Below, one piece after another: positions 17,263-25,367 of a DNA stretch of 64,000 nt (position 1 is the stretch's first letter; each line of letters begins with the position of its first letter). This DNA comes from Cyclobacterium sp. (GTDB lineage Bacteria; Bacteroidota; Bacteroidia; Cytophagales; Cyclobacteriaceae), in NCBI RefSeq assembly GCF_014762705.1, contig NZ_JABURL010000050.1:62001-126000 (forward strand), read 5' to 3'. The notes under the pieces were generated by a model, which saw only the letters and a list, made by a program, of their open reading frames with translations, was not told where the DNA came from and did no database searches. A program made the position numbers and the translations under genes.

Positions 17263-17313
17263 TCCAGACAAAAGCCACTGAAACGATAATATCCGTTTTG
17301 CAAATAAATCCTA

Positions 17314-18606
17314 CTATTCAAACCGCTTGTTCATCCCCGGCATCTCCCCATGACTGCTGATGGCAATCAGGCTGATCAAGGCAATAAATACCAATATGCC
17401 CAGTGCCATCAAGGTCCATTTTTGGGGATGGGCCTTTCTGTTTGTAAACAGGGGCATTGCTTTTGGGATCAGCACAAGAATAACAGCAAAATTGAGGATG
17501 TACAAAAACTGTTCGATCCGGTAAAAACTCAGAAAAGATCCCGTAATCAGGATGGTAAAGATGATGTATACGGCAAAATAGGTGATAAAAATACCATGTA
17601 CTTCCCCAAAGCTCAGCTCCTGACTGAGCCTATTTTTTTTATTGGAAAGGAGGTAGATCCAGAAAATGGCTGGAATGAGAAAGGCCACGAAAGCCACTGA
17701 CTGTGCCATGCTGATCCAAATGCCGGGTTCACTGACCAGTTTTCCTATGGTAGGTTCCAGGTCTTTCTCCACAAAGGATTGCTGCCAGACAATGAATGGA
17801 ATCAGCAAAAGAAACCCTACCATAGGTATGGTCAGGTTACTGTAAGAGTACTGGGTTGTGGGTTTTTCTTGTGGCCAGGGAGAAGTATATGCTCCATAAG
17901 CCATGCCCAGCCCCCCAAAGAAACCCAGTGAATACTCCATCACATTCCACATGTTAAAGGGTACCTGGGCTACATTGCCCAATACCTGCAGGAAATTGCC
18001 AAAAGCAAAGCCAAAGCCGCCACCAAGTCCCGCAAAGACGGCTACCCGCATAGCACTGTATTGTTTATTTCTGGCCAGGTAATACATCATGGCGATCCCG
18101 ATGCCCGCACAGACTCCCCAAGCTTCTGATCTGGGTGGAGTCATGGCAATACCCAATTGTTCAATGATAAAATAGTAGAAAATGACTCCCCCGGTGGTCA
18201 TTTCAATGATGACCTGATGCCATTTCACTTTTTTATCCGGATGATCAGCCAGGACCAGACCAAAAAGCCCGCCTCCAATTAAGCCGTAAAGGCCTCCAAT
18301 AACAAACAACATGGACAACCCATAATACACATTGACAAAGTCCACTCCTCTACCATAGCCTACTACTGCTCCATAACTCATCATGCCACCCAGACCCCAA
18401 CCCACAGCCCCTGCAAAAGCTGCTTTCATGGCTTTATTGTACCAGCTTTTGTTTCTGGAGAGTACGATGATACAAAGGCTGCCGATTCCTCCTGCCCAGG
18501 CTGCTCCTTGTTCATGTCCAAACTGCCCCCTGATGGCCCATGCCGTGCCTAAAGCCATTCCTACAATTACCATGGATAGCATGGTGTTTTTACTCAAGTG
18601 TCTCAT
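17314..18606 (-). CDS. Uncharacterised multi-pass membrane protein of the glycan locus
   Basis: 430 residues from ATG 18606; the frame is open to 18654, but MRHLSKNTMLSM gives a short basic start before the first helix. About 12-14 hydrophobic segments. A striking N-terminal motif AIRGQFGHEQGAAWAGG follows helix 1, and several Gly-rich helices (VGWGLGGMMSYG, FAGLGGGFGFAFG) suggest a packed transporter-like core. I do not recognise a named family. It is the last gene of the ROK-MFS-regulator strand, so it may carry a sugar or glycan fragment across the inner membrane, or modify it there. Function unknown. Confidence 0.8.
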   Translation of the reverse strand: MRHLSKNTMLSMVIVGMALGTAWAIRGQFGHEQGAAWAGGIGSLCIIVLSRNKSWYNKAMKAAFAGAVGWGLGGMMSYGAVVGYGRGVDFVNVYYGLSMLFVIGGLYGLIGGGLFGLVLADHPDKKVKWHQVIIEMTTGGVIFYYFIIEQLGIAMTPPRSEAWGVCAGIGIAMMYYLARNKQYSAMRVAVFAGLGGGFGFAFGNFLQVLGNVAQVPFNMWNVMEYSLGFFGGLGMAYGAYTSPWPQEKPTTQYSYSNLTIPMVGFLLLIPFIVWQQSFVEKDLEPTIGKLVSEPGIWISMAQSVAFVAFLIPAIFWIYLLSNKKNRLSQELSFGEVHGIFITYFAVYIIFTILITGSFLSFYRIEQFLYILNFAVILVLIPKAMPLFTNRKAHPQKWTLMALGILVFIALISLIAISSHGEMPGMNKRFE

Positions 18607-18693
18607 ATGTTTAATATACCGGATACGACTTATTTGTACCATTTGGAAGTACATGTTTTATTGGAGCAGAACAAAAAAGTGGGAGCAAATTTT

Positions 18694-19857
18694 TTATTTA
18701 CCAGCCAGGTATCTTTTGCGGTATTCGATTGGATTGCAGCCTTTTATTTGTTTGAACTGCCGCGCAATATTTTTGCTGTCATTTAAGCCCAAATCCAAGG
18801 CGATCTCAAAAACAGTTTGGTCTGTTTCCAGAAGCTTTTGTGTGAATTTTTCTATCCGTAAATTAAAAATATACTTGTAGATAGGGTAGCCTGTGATTTG
18901 GTGGAAACGTTTTTCCAGACTCCTTCTGGAAAGGGGAACCTGCTTTACCACTTCATCTACCTGCAGGTTTTTCTCTATGTTTTTGTGGATGTATTTTAGC
19001 GTGGAGGCGATATGATCATCATTGGTGGCATAGATATCAGTGGATTGGCGGGTAATGATCTGTGTGGGCTTAACATGAATGTCATAAAACTGGTCAGCAC
19101 CATTTTGGATCATGTGCTCCATTAATCTGGCCGTATCGTAACCGCCTTTTTCTATATCAAGCCCTATACTGGACAAGGGGGGGTCTGACAATTCACAAAG
19201 CATTTCATCATTGTCCACTCCTAAAACGGCGACCTCTTCAGGTATGCGGATTTTGTTTTGCTTACAGGCTTCTGTGATATGCAGGCCCTGGTTGTCATCA
19301 CAAGTCATCAAGGCAATGGGCTTTGGAAGGGAAATCAGCCATTTGCTCAGGGAGTTGCTCTTGTAATACCAGAGATCGGTAGAACGTGATTTCCGGTGTT
19401 CAAAATAATGCACTTTGGACCCAACAGAGTTGATTTTCTTTTCAAATCCTTCAGCCCTTTCCCTGGACCAAACAATGTCATTGAACCCATAAAAAGCAAA
19501 ATTTTTGAATCCTTTTCTTAAAAAGTACTCAGCACCCATCTCTCCTGCTTCGTGATAGGATCCGGTAATATTGGGGAGTTCAGAAAAACGTTCTTTAAAA
19601 TCCTGAGCAATAACCGGAATTTTGGAATCAAGGATCAGCTTTAGGTCCATATCATTATACAACTGTCCGATAATACCGTGGGCCCCCCAATCCTTTGCCC
19701 AATCTAAAATACCCTTTATGCCGATGGTCTCCCGGTAATACAGGGGCATGCGGCAGTAGGTCCATGGGCCGTTTTCTGTTGAATACTTGGAAATTCCCTT
19801 GAGTAAACTTTTACTATATTCTTCTGCAAAATCCAGTAGTAAAATGATTTTATACAT
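18694..19857 (-). CDS. XylR-type AraC-family transcriptional regulator
   Basis: 387 residues. Residues 1-270 form a LacI/periplasmic-binding-like sensor domain (IILLDFAEEYSKSLLKGI, VAVLGVDNDEMLCELSDPPLSSI). Residues about 285-385 are an AraC helix-turn-helix domain (IHKNIEKNLQVDEVVKQVPL, SRRSLEKRFHQITG, IALDLGLNDSKNIARQFKQ). This architecture is that of XylR-like activators, which bind a sugar directly. It starts 3 nt after the stop of the transporter gene, so the two are co-transcribed. It probably controls the divergent glycan locus from the 22222-22575 region; the ligand is unknown. Confidence 0.9.
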   Translation of the reverse strand: MYKIILLLDFAEEYSKSLLKGISKYSTENGPWTYCRMPLYYRETIGIKGILDWAKDWGAHGIIGQLYNDMDLKLILDSKIPVIAQDFKERFSELPNITGSYHEAGEMGAEYFLRKGFKNFAFYGFNDIVWSRERAEGFEKKINSVGSKVHYFEHRKSRSTDLWYYKSNSLSKWLISLPKPIALMTCDDNQGLHITEACKQNKIRIPEEVAVLGVDNDEMLCELSDPPLSSIGLDIEKGGYDTARLMEHMIQNGADQFYDIHVKPTQIITRQSTDIYATNDDHIASTLKYIHKNIEKNLQVDEVVKQVPLSRRSLEKRFHQITGYPIYKYIFNLRIEKFTQKLLETDQTVFEIALDLGLNDSKNIARQFKQIKGCNPIEYRKRYLAGK

Positions 19858-19860
19858 GTT

Positions 19861-21108
19861 TTACCTGAAGATATCTTTGAAGTTTTTAGTGGCATTGCTT
19901 ACCAGAGGTTTGGCCCATATGCCAATACTCAGGATATAACCTAAAGTGATCAAAAGAAAAAGCATGGCCAATTTAAGCCCGATCAATTCGGCAATGCCGC
20001 CTACAATCAGAGGCACCAGAGCTCCACCTGCAATGCCCGTACATAGGATCCCGGAAAAGGTACCATGATGATGGGGAACGGAATTCAGGGCCAGGGAAAA
20101 TATAATGGACCACATGACGGAGGCAAAGAAACCTGTCAGTGGGAAAGCCACCAAAGCCCAGGATACCGGACCGAAAAGTGCTGTAAGCAAGGCCAGGATG
20201 GCACCCGCGGTAAAGCCTATCAATACTGTTCGGCTATCCATAAATTTCAATAGCAGCAATCCCAACAGACAACCGATGGTCAGTAATCCCCAAAAATAAG
20301 AAATGACCGTTGCGCCGGTTGTAGAAGGATCCACTCCATGGTAACTTTGTAAAAATTTGGAAATCCAGTTGGCGATTCCCTGCTCTGTACCTACATAACA
20401 AAAAATCCCCAGAAAATACAGGATGACAATCCTGTTGGACAACAAGTCTTTAAATGCTACCCCTATATCGATTTTTTCATCCTCCTTGAGCTCTACCTTT
20501 GGAAATTTAGCGATATAAACAACGATGATCATGATAAAGGCAATAACTGCAAATACCCAGTAAAGGGATACCCATTTGAGGTTTTCCGGTACCATTTCAT
20601 TTAAAAATGTAAATAATACAGAAATGTCATCGGTATGCATGTTTGTAACCAGGTAACTGTACAACATGGGGCTCAAAAAAGAAGCCGCACCAAAAGCCAA
20701 TTGGCCCAACACTGAATTAAAGGCAAAATGTTCTTCTCCACCTGCGGTTCTGAGCAGGGGATTAATGACTACTTGCAAAATGGCCATACCTATTCCTATA
20801 ATAAATAGAGAAGTAAGGGCTATGGCAAACCCGGGAATCAATGCAAACAAAATGGCCCCTAAAAAAGCCAGCGTAAATGCCAAAACCAGCATTTTTTTTT
20901 CCTTGTACTTTTCTACTAAAATCCCTGAGGGAATAGACATAACCGCATAGGCAACAAAAAAGGAAAAAGGTAAAAATCCGGCCAAACCAATACTCAGAGT
21001 AAAACTATCAATGATATCAGGAATAATGGGACCAAGAATATTTGTCAAAAAGGAAATGACAAAAAATATCAATAAAATCAGTGCTACGATGAGTTTGTTT
21101 TGATTCAT
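19861..21108 (-). CDS. MFS sugar transporter (FucP/NagP-like)
   Basis: 415 residues with about 12 membrane helices in two halves and a charged central loop (PKVELKEDEKIDIGVAFKDL). The first helices and the GIGMAILQVVINPLL and SPMLYSYLVT stretches resemble FucP-family H+-sugar symporters of Bacteroidota. Genomic position between a ROK kinase and a XylR-type regulator indicates import of the monosaccharide released by the locus. The gene has a 249-nt upstream gap containing a TAATTTTG box and a hairpin, so it may be transcribed separately from the ROK gene. Confidence 0.88.
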   Translation of the reverse strand: MNQNKLIVALILLIFFVISFLTNILGPIIPDIIDSFTLSIGLAGFLPFSFFVAYAVMSIPSGILVEKYKEKKMLVLAFTLAFLGAILFALIPGFAIALTSLFIIGIGMAILQVVINPLLRTAGGEEHFAFNSVLGQLAFGAASFLSPMLYSYLVTNMHTDDISVLFTFLNEMVPENLKWVSLYWVFAVIAFIMIIVVYIAKFPKVELKEDEKIDIGVAFKDLLSNRIVILYFLGIFCYVGTEQGIANWISKFLQSYHGVDPSTTGATVISYFWGLLTIGCLLGLLLLKFMDSRTVLIGFTAGAILALLTALFGPVSWALVAFPLTGFFASVMWSIIFSLALNSVPHHHGTFSGILCTGIAGGALVPLIVGGIAELIGLKLAMLFLLITLGYILSIGIWAKPLVSNATKNFKDIFR

Positions 21109-21135
21109 GTGTTTATAATTGTTTTTATTGGTCCC

Positions 21136-21157
21136 ACCTGACTGCCATCAGTCAGGT
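21136..21157. repeat. Perfect hairpin in the probable leader of the transporter gene
   Basis: ACCTGACTG-CCAT-CAGTCAGGT, a 9-bp stem with a 4-nt loop. It lies between the TAATTTTG box (21174-21181) and the transporter ATG at 21108, so it should be in the mRNA leader. It has no T-run. Its sequence resembles the terminator palindrome at 8402-8430. Confidence 0.7.
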
Positions 21158-21173
21158 AGAATCTCGCATATGA

Positions 21174-21181
21174 CAAAATTA
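21174..21181 (-). promoter_or_regulatory. -7 box candidate for the transporter gene
   Basis: The minus strand reads TAATTTTG, matching the Bacteroidota -7 consensus TAnnTTTG. No TTTG was found 19 nt upstream, so this is a partial match. Confidence 0.4.
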
Positions 21182-21357
21182 TCTCTCTGAGTTCGTTTGC
21201 GTCATGCTCGATTTCATATCCCGTTAATTGTTGAAGATGAAGTTAATGATAAAAAACTCAAACCTATACATTCAGTGCTATTGGTTTTTAATTTTGCTGG
21301 AAACATGGTTAAAACCGAAATAAAATTCAATGGCTTCACCTGTTGGATGGTGCCAGC

Positions 21358-22221
21358 TTATTTCTGTACCACCCCATTGGCATGCTCCAGAGACAAATCT
21401 ACCAGGGCAGCGGCTCCCAAAAGCGCAATATCTTCATTTTCAGTAAGGTGAATTTTTAATTTCTTTATGGACTCCGGGTAAATAAAATCCTTGAAGCTTT
21501 CACGCATGCTAGCTTCAAAATAGGGATAGGCATTGGCTACTGAACCCCCAATCACGATGGCCTGGGGATCATAGGTGTACATGACCGCCTGAACTGCAGC
21601 CCCGAAATGTTGGCCGAAGGTTTTCCATTGCTCCAGTGCCACCTTTTCTCCTTTTTTAGCGGATGTAAAAGCATCTAAAGCTGTCGTTTGGTAAAAAGCA
21701 TTGAAAAAATTTCCACTGGCATAATATTCAATATTGTGGTCTTTATAGGGAAGAAGTCCTATTTCGCCCGCACCGCAATTGATACCCGCATAAAGTTTAT
21801 TCCAAATGATCACTCCCGATCCCAAACCTGTTCCTATGGACATCCCCACCATGCAGCTGTAGTTTTTCCCTAAACCGAACTTATGTTCACCAATGGTAAA
21901 ACAGTTGACATCGTTGTTGACAAATACAGGCAGGTTAAATTCTTTTTCCAGGATATCCTTGAGTGCTACTTTTTTCCAGGAAGGTATGTTGGTGACATTG
22001 TAAACAATTCCCTTTTCCACATCTACAACCGAAGGTACACCGATGCCAATGCCATCTACTTTATGGATAGTGAGTGGTTTGATAAATTGAATCACCTGAT
22101 CCAAAGTAGAACGAAGATCGTCTTTTTCTTGTAAGAGGGCTTTGGTTTTGTGGATAATTTTCCCATCTTTCTCAATGCCGACCTGGATTTTTGTACCTCC
22201 TAAATCTATTCCTATGTTCAT
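21358..22221 (-). CDS. ROK-family sugar kinase
   Basis: 287 residues. N-terminal phosphate loop MNIGIDLGGTKIQVG, then FVNNDVNCFTIGEHKFG and the Gly-rich SIGTGLGSGVIIW. The usual ROK zinc motif (CxCGxxGCxE after the conserved His) is absent: the equivalent stretch is NCGAGEIGLLPYKDHNIEYY, as in some N-acetylmannosamine/N-acetylglucosamine kinase-like members. It probably phosphorylates a hexose or amino sugar at O6, which would supply MurQ or related enzymes encoded on the other strand. It is the first gene after a near-perfect minus-strand promoter at 22260-22290. Confidence 0.88.
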   Translation of the reverse strand: MNIGIDLGGTKIQVGIEKDGKIIHKTKALLQEKDDLRSTLDQVIQFIKPLTIHKVDGIGIGVPSVVDVEKGIVYNVTNIPSWKKVALKDILEKEFNLPVFVNNDVNCFTIGEHKFGLGKNYSCMVGMSIGTGLGSGVIIWNKLYAGINCGAGEIGLLPYKDHNIEYYASGNFFNAFYQTTALDAFTSAKKGEKVALEQWKTFGQHFGAAVQAVMYTYDPQAIVIGGSVANAYPYFEASMRESFKDFIYPESIKKLKIHLTENEDIALLGAAALVDLSLEHANGVVQK

Positions 22222-22259
22222 TGCGCTAATTCAGGTGAGTTTTATAAAAAATGAAACAA

Positions 22260-22290
22260 CAAATATATCTTAATTTAAATATTATACAAA
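22260..22290 (-). promoter_or_regulatory. Bacteroidota promoter for the ROK kinase operon
   Basis: Read on the minus strand: TTTG (22290-22287), 19 nt, TATATTTG (22267-22260). This is the full TTTG-N19-TAnnTTTG consensus. The start codon is 39 nt downstream of the -7 box. Confidence 0.75.
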
Positions 22291-22537
22291 TGAATTGGTA
22301 GCCTACCTGCCTTCCATGCTTTTATCGAACTGTTTGAAAATCAGGAATAAAAGGTTCTGTAAGGTGTCCGTTTTCAGCAGTTATACTTTGAATTAGGGGT
22401 TTGTACTATTGGCCGGGTATGTTTTTTTTAATAGTACAAATGTGAAAAATAGCGTATTGTTGATAACAGATCATGTTATATTTATGCGATAGGATATGTT
22501 TCACTTTTTTTGGATTTAATGTATTCGGTCCACATCT

Positions 22538-22545
22538 TAATTTTG
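22538..22545 (+). promoter_or_regulatory. -7 box for the alkaline phosphatase gene
   Basis: TAATTTTG matches TAnnTTTG and lies 30 nt before the ATG at 22576. The nearest upstream TTTG (22509-22512) is 25 nt away, longer than the usual 19, so activator help is plausible. Confidence 0.5.
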
Positions 22546-22575
22546 AATTTCAATTACAGTAGAAAATAGACAGTT

Positions 22576-23976
22576 ATGAAAAGACGGGAATTCTTTAATA
22601 AGGGACTTTTGGCCTCTATGGGTCTGGGAGCTCTGGGTACCCAATTGGGTTATGCCAAACCCAATGTGCACAGTAAAGCCAAAACGGCAAAAAATATTAT
22701 TTTTTTAGTAAGTGATGGAATGAGTACCGGCACCTTAAACATGGCCGACCTGCTATTGAGACAAAAGGAAGGTAAATGGAGTCGTTGGATGGGCTATTAC
22801 CAAAGTAGCTTTGCCAAAAGGAGCTTAATGGATACTGCCTCTTCCAATTCCATGGTGACGGATTCCGCTGCCGCCGGAAGTTCCTGGGGTGGTGGTATGC
22901 GGGTACCCAACGGATCCCTTAATGTGGGCCCAAACGGGGAATTGCCGGTTCCGATATTGCAAAAATTCAAAAGTGCGGGTAAATCAGTGGGCTGCGTAAC
23001 CTCTGTACCCATTACCCATGCTACTCCGGCTTCTTTTTGTGTGAATGAAAAAAGCAGGAGTGCCATGCCTGAAATAGCGGTAAAATACCTGGATCTGGAA
23101 TTCGATGTGATGATGGGTGGAGGCAAGGCGCTCTTTGATAGTGAATACAGAGAGGATAAAAGGGACCTTTTGGGCGATTTTCGAAAAGCAGGATTTTCCC
23201 TGGCGCAAAACAGAGAAGAAATGCGCAACTTGAATGGACAAAGTCCGGTGCTGGGGCTGTTTAGTGAAGGAGGTATGCCTTATGCCATCGATAGGGAGAA
23301 TGATCCTGAATTGAAAAAATCCACTCCTTCTCTGGCTGAGATGTCCGCTAAGGCCATTGATTTGCTGAGTCAAAACCCGAATGGTTTTGCCATGCAAATT
23401 GAAGGAGGAAAGGTGGATTGGGCAGCACATGCCAATGATGCCCCTGCACTCCTGTATGATCAGTTGGATTTTGATGCAGCGGTAGGTATTGCCCTGGATT
23501 TTGCCTCCAGGGATGGTGAGACGCTCGTCATCATGACCACCGATCATGGCAATGCCAACCCGGGGCTTTTTTCCAGCAATAAATTTTCCAAACTTTACAC
23601 CGCTACCCGCTCCAACGAATGGATTCTGAAACAACTATCCGGAGACAATACCCCAGCCCAGGTTGCTGACCTGATCGAAGCCTACCAGGGCCTCCAACTT
23701 AAAACTGAGGAAGCCGAGGCCATAGTGAAGAAATACCAGGGTCCGGATGGGGATGGCATGTACGGATCAGGGGAGGTGCCCAATCACTTACTCGCCAGTA
23801 TCCAAGCCAACCATACAGGAATTGGCTGGTCAGGCACCGGCCATTCCAGTGATTATGTGGAGTTGGCCATGTATGGCCCGGGAAGCGAAAACCTACCTGC
23901 ATTTATAGAGAATTACAAATTGCATAACTTAATGTTGGAAGCTGCGCAGGTACCTTCTCTTTCGTATGCCATTTAG
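22576..23976 (+). CDS. Secreted alkaline phosphatase (PhoA-type)
   Basis: 466 residues. The N-terminus MKRREFFNKGLLASMGLGALG resembles a twin-arginine-like leader (RR at 3-4). It has the alkaline phosphatase core: NIIFLVSDGMSTG metal-binding strand, VTDSAAAGSSW with the nucleophile Ser, IEGGKVDWAAHAND, TTDHGNANPG and GHSSDYV ligands. It hydrolyses phosphate monoesters in the periplasm. It is first in the plus-strand half of the glycan locus and could strip phosphate from the substrate. A role in general phosphate scavenging is the alternative. Confidence 0.9.
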   Translation: MKRREFFNKGLLASMGLGALGTQLGYAKPNVHSKAKTAKNIIFLVSDGMSTGTLNMADLLLRQKEGKWSRWMGYYQSSFAKRSLMDTASSNSMVTDSAAAGSSWGGGMRVPNGSLNVGPNGELPVPILQKFKSAGKSVGCVTSVPITHATPASFCVNEKSRSAMPEIAVKYLDLEFDVMMGGGKALFDSEYREDKRDLLGDFRKAGFSLAQNREEMRNLNGQSPVLGLFSEGGMPYAIDRENDPELKKSTPSLAEMSAKAIDLLSQNPNGFAMQIEGGKVDWAAHANDAPALLYDQLDFDAAVGIALDFASRDGETLVIMTTDHGNANPGLFSSNKFSKLYTATRSNEWILKQLSGDNTPAQVADLIEAYQGLQLKTEEAEAIVKKYQGPDGDGMYGSGEVPNHLLASIQANHTGIGWSGTGHSSDYVELAMYGPGSENLPAFIENYKLHNLMLEAAQVPSLSYAI

Positions 23977-24030
23977 CTTTAAGCTGATCCATTATTCTCT
24001 ATGTTGTTGTTATAGGCTTTAAGCTAAACC

Positions 24031-24065
24031 AGGAACAGGCCTGTTAAATATAAAGGCCTTTGTCA
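24031..24065 (+). terminator. Weak hairpin after the alkaline phosphatase gene
   Basis: AGGCCT (24037-24042) and AGGCCT (24054-24059) can pair across an 11-nt loop, followed by TTTGT. The short T-run makes it a weak or partial terminator. Confidence 0.4.
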
Positions 24066-24255
24066 TTGGTTTGTGCTGAAGGCAAACAGCAATTTATGGT
24101 AGACAAATGGTTTGAACATTTAGGAAGGAAAAGAGATTTGTTGGGCCAATAGGCATTAAAGTGAAATCTTTACGGGTTTACCTGACTTCGGTATAAAAAA
24201 CAAGAATTGGGCAGGAATGTATACTGTCAGATATGGCATTAATTTGATGATATTT

Positions 24256-25356
24256 ATGAAAAAGAAAAGCAATTATTGGCTGTTGGCTACAGTACTTATG
24301 GTATTGGTTCAGTCTTGCAAACAAGAAAAAACAGCAGATTCAAATCCTGAAATCATGGAAGAACCGGCAGAAATAGCCATCGAGACGGTTGAATACGATC
24401 ATGTTTTTGAAGATGACCGGCCTTTTCCCCAATGCCATGCTTCTACCATTGTAGGCTTGGGAGATGGGACCTATTTGATGGCCTGGTTTGCAGGTTCTCA
24501 TGAGAAAAACGATGATGTGGGGATTTGGACATCAAAAGGAAGTCCGGGAAATTGGTCAGCGCCAAAATTATTGGTAAAAGTAAGGAATGACCCCCACTGG
24601 AATCCGGTGCTATTCGATGCCCCGGACGGAAAAGTATATCTGTATTTTAAGGTAGGAAAGGAAATTGACTATTGGGAGACCTGGGTACAGCATACCGAGG
24701 ATGGTGGTGATACATGGTCAGTGGCAGAAGAATTGGTCCCCGGTGATAAAGGTGGTCGGGGTCCGGTAAGAAATCACATGTTGGTTTTATCCAATGGTAC
24801 CTGGCTTGCCCCGGCTTCAGATGAGAAAGATAAGGTATGGACAGTTTTTATAGACCGCTCGGAAGATGGAGGAAAAAGCTGGGAAGCGACTGATAAATTG
24901 GAAATGGACCGGGATGTGATCAAAGGAGAGGGTGTAATCCAACCTGCGCTCTGGGAATCAAAACCAGGCCATGTTCACATGCTCATGAGAAGCAGTTCCG
25001 GAAAGATCTGCCGGTCGGATTCAGAGGATTATGGCAAAACCTGGTCTGCCGTAAGTGAAACGTCCCTTCCCAATAACAACAGTGGCATCGATGTGGCCCA
25101 TTTGGGTGGGGAGAAATTGGCAGTCATATACAATCCTGTATCAGAAAACTGGGGAGACAGGTTTCCCATCAGGGTAGCTGTTTCCACAGACAATGGACAT
25201 AGCTGGACTTCTAAATTTGATATAGAAAAAGGAGAAAGAGAGTCTGATGAGTTGTCCTATCCGGCCATGTTTTATGAGGATGGTCACCTGGTGGCCTGCT
25301 ATACCTGGAACAGGGAAAGGGTAGCGTTTTGGAAAGGTAAAATCGAAGGTATTTAA
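24256..25356 (+). CDS. BNR-repeat (sialidase-fold) lipoprotein enzyme 1
   Basis: 366 residues from ATG 24256; MKKKSNYWLLATVLMVLVQSC gives a lipoprotein signal (the frame opens at 24217). Six-bladed BNR propeller with Asp-box motifs TEDGGDTW, SEDGGKSW, SEDYGKTW and STDNGHSW. The opening QCHASTIVGLGDGTYLMAWF resembles the predicted-neuraminidase group (COG4692/BNR_2). Members of this fold cleave sialic acids or act on uronic acid and rhamnose-containing glycans, so the substrate is open. It is followed 11 nt later by a YdjC-like deacetylase and probably acts on the surface or in the periplasm. Confidence 0.85.
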   Translation: MKKKSNYWLLATVLMVLVQSCKQEKTADSNPEIMEEPAEIAIETVEYDHVFEDDRPFPQCHASTIVGLGDGTYLMAWFAGSHEKNDDVGIWTSKGSPGNWSAPKLLVKVRNDPHWNPVLFDAPDGKVYLYFKVGKEIDYWETWVQHTEDGGDTWSVAEELVPGDKGGRGPVRNHMLVLSNGTWLAPASDEKDKVWTVFIDRSEDGGKSWEATDKLEMDRDVIKGEGVIQPALWESKPGHVHMLMRSSSGKICRSDSEDYGKTWSAVSETSLPNNNSGIDVAHLGGEKLAVIYNPVSENWGDRFPIRVAVSTDNGHSWTSKFDIEKGERESDELSYPAMFYEDGHLVACYTWNRERVAFWKGKIEGI

Positions 25357-25367
25357 TAAAATGAGAA

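Larger units (their letters stand above)
22222..22575. other. Divergent control region of the glycan locus
   Basis: 354 bp between the ROK kinase start (minus) and the alkaline phosphatase start (plus). It holds one promoter on each strand and AT-rich DNA between them. It is the natural binding region for the XylR-type regulator, although no clear operator pair was identified. Confidence 0.6.

Noticed and set aside
16975-17289. 104-codon plus-strand frame in the scar region
   Set aside because: The RHS core is read in the neighbouring frame; this one has no recognisable sequence.
24256-25356. Naming the BNR enzyme a true sialidase (NanH)
   Set aside because: The RIP motif typical of bacterial sialidases was not found, and the fold serves several sugars.
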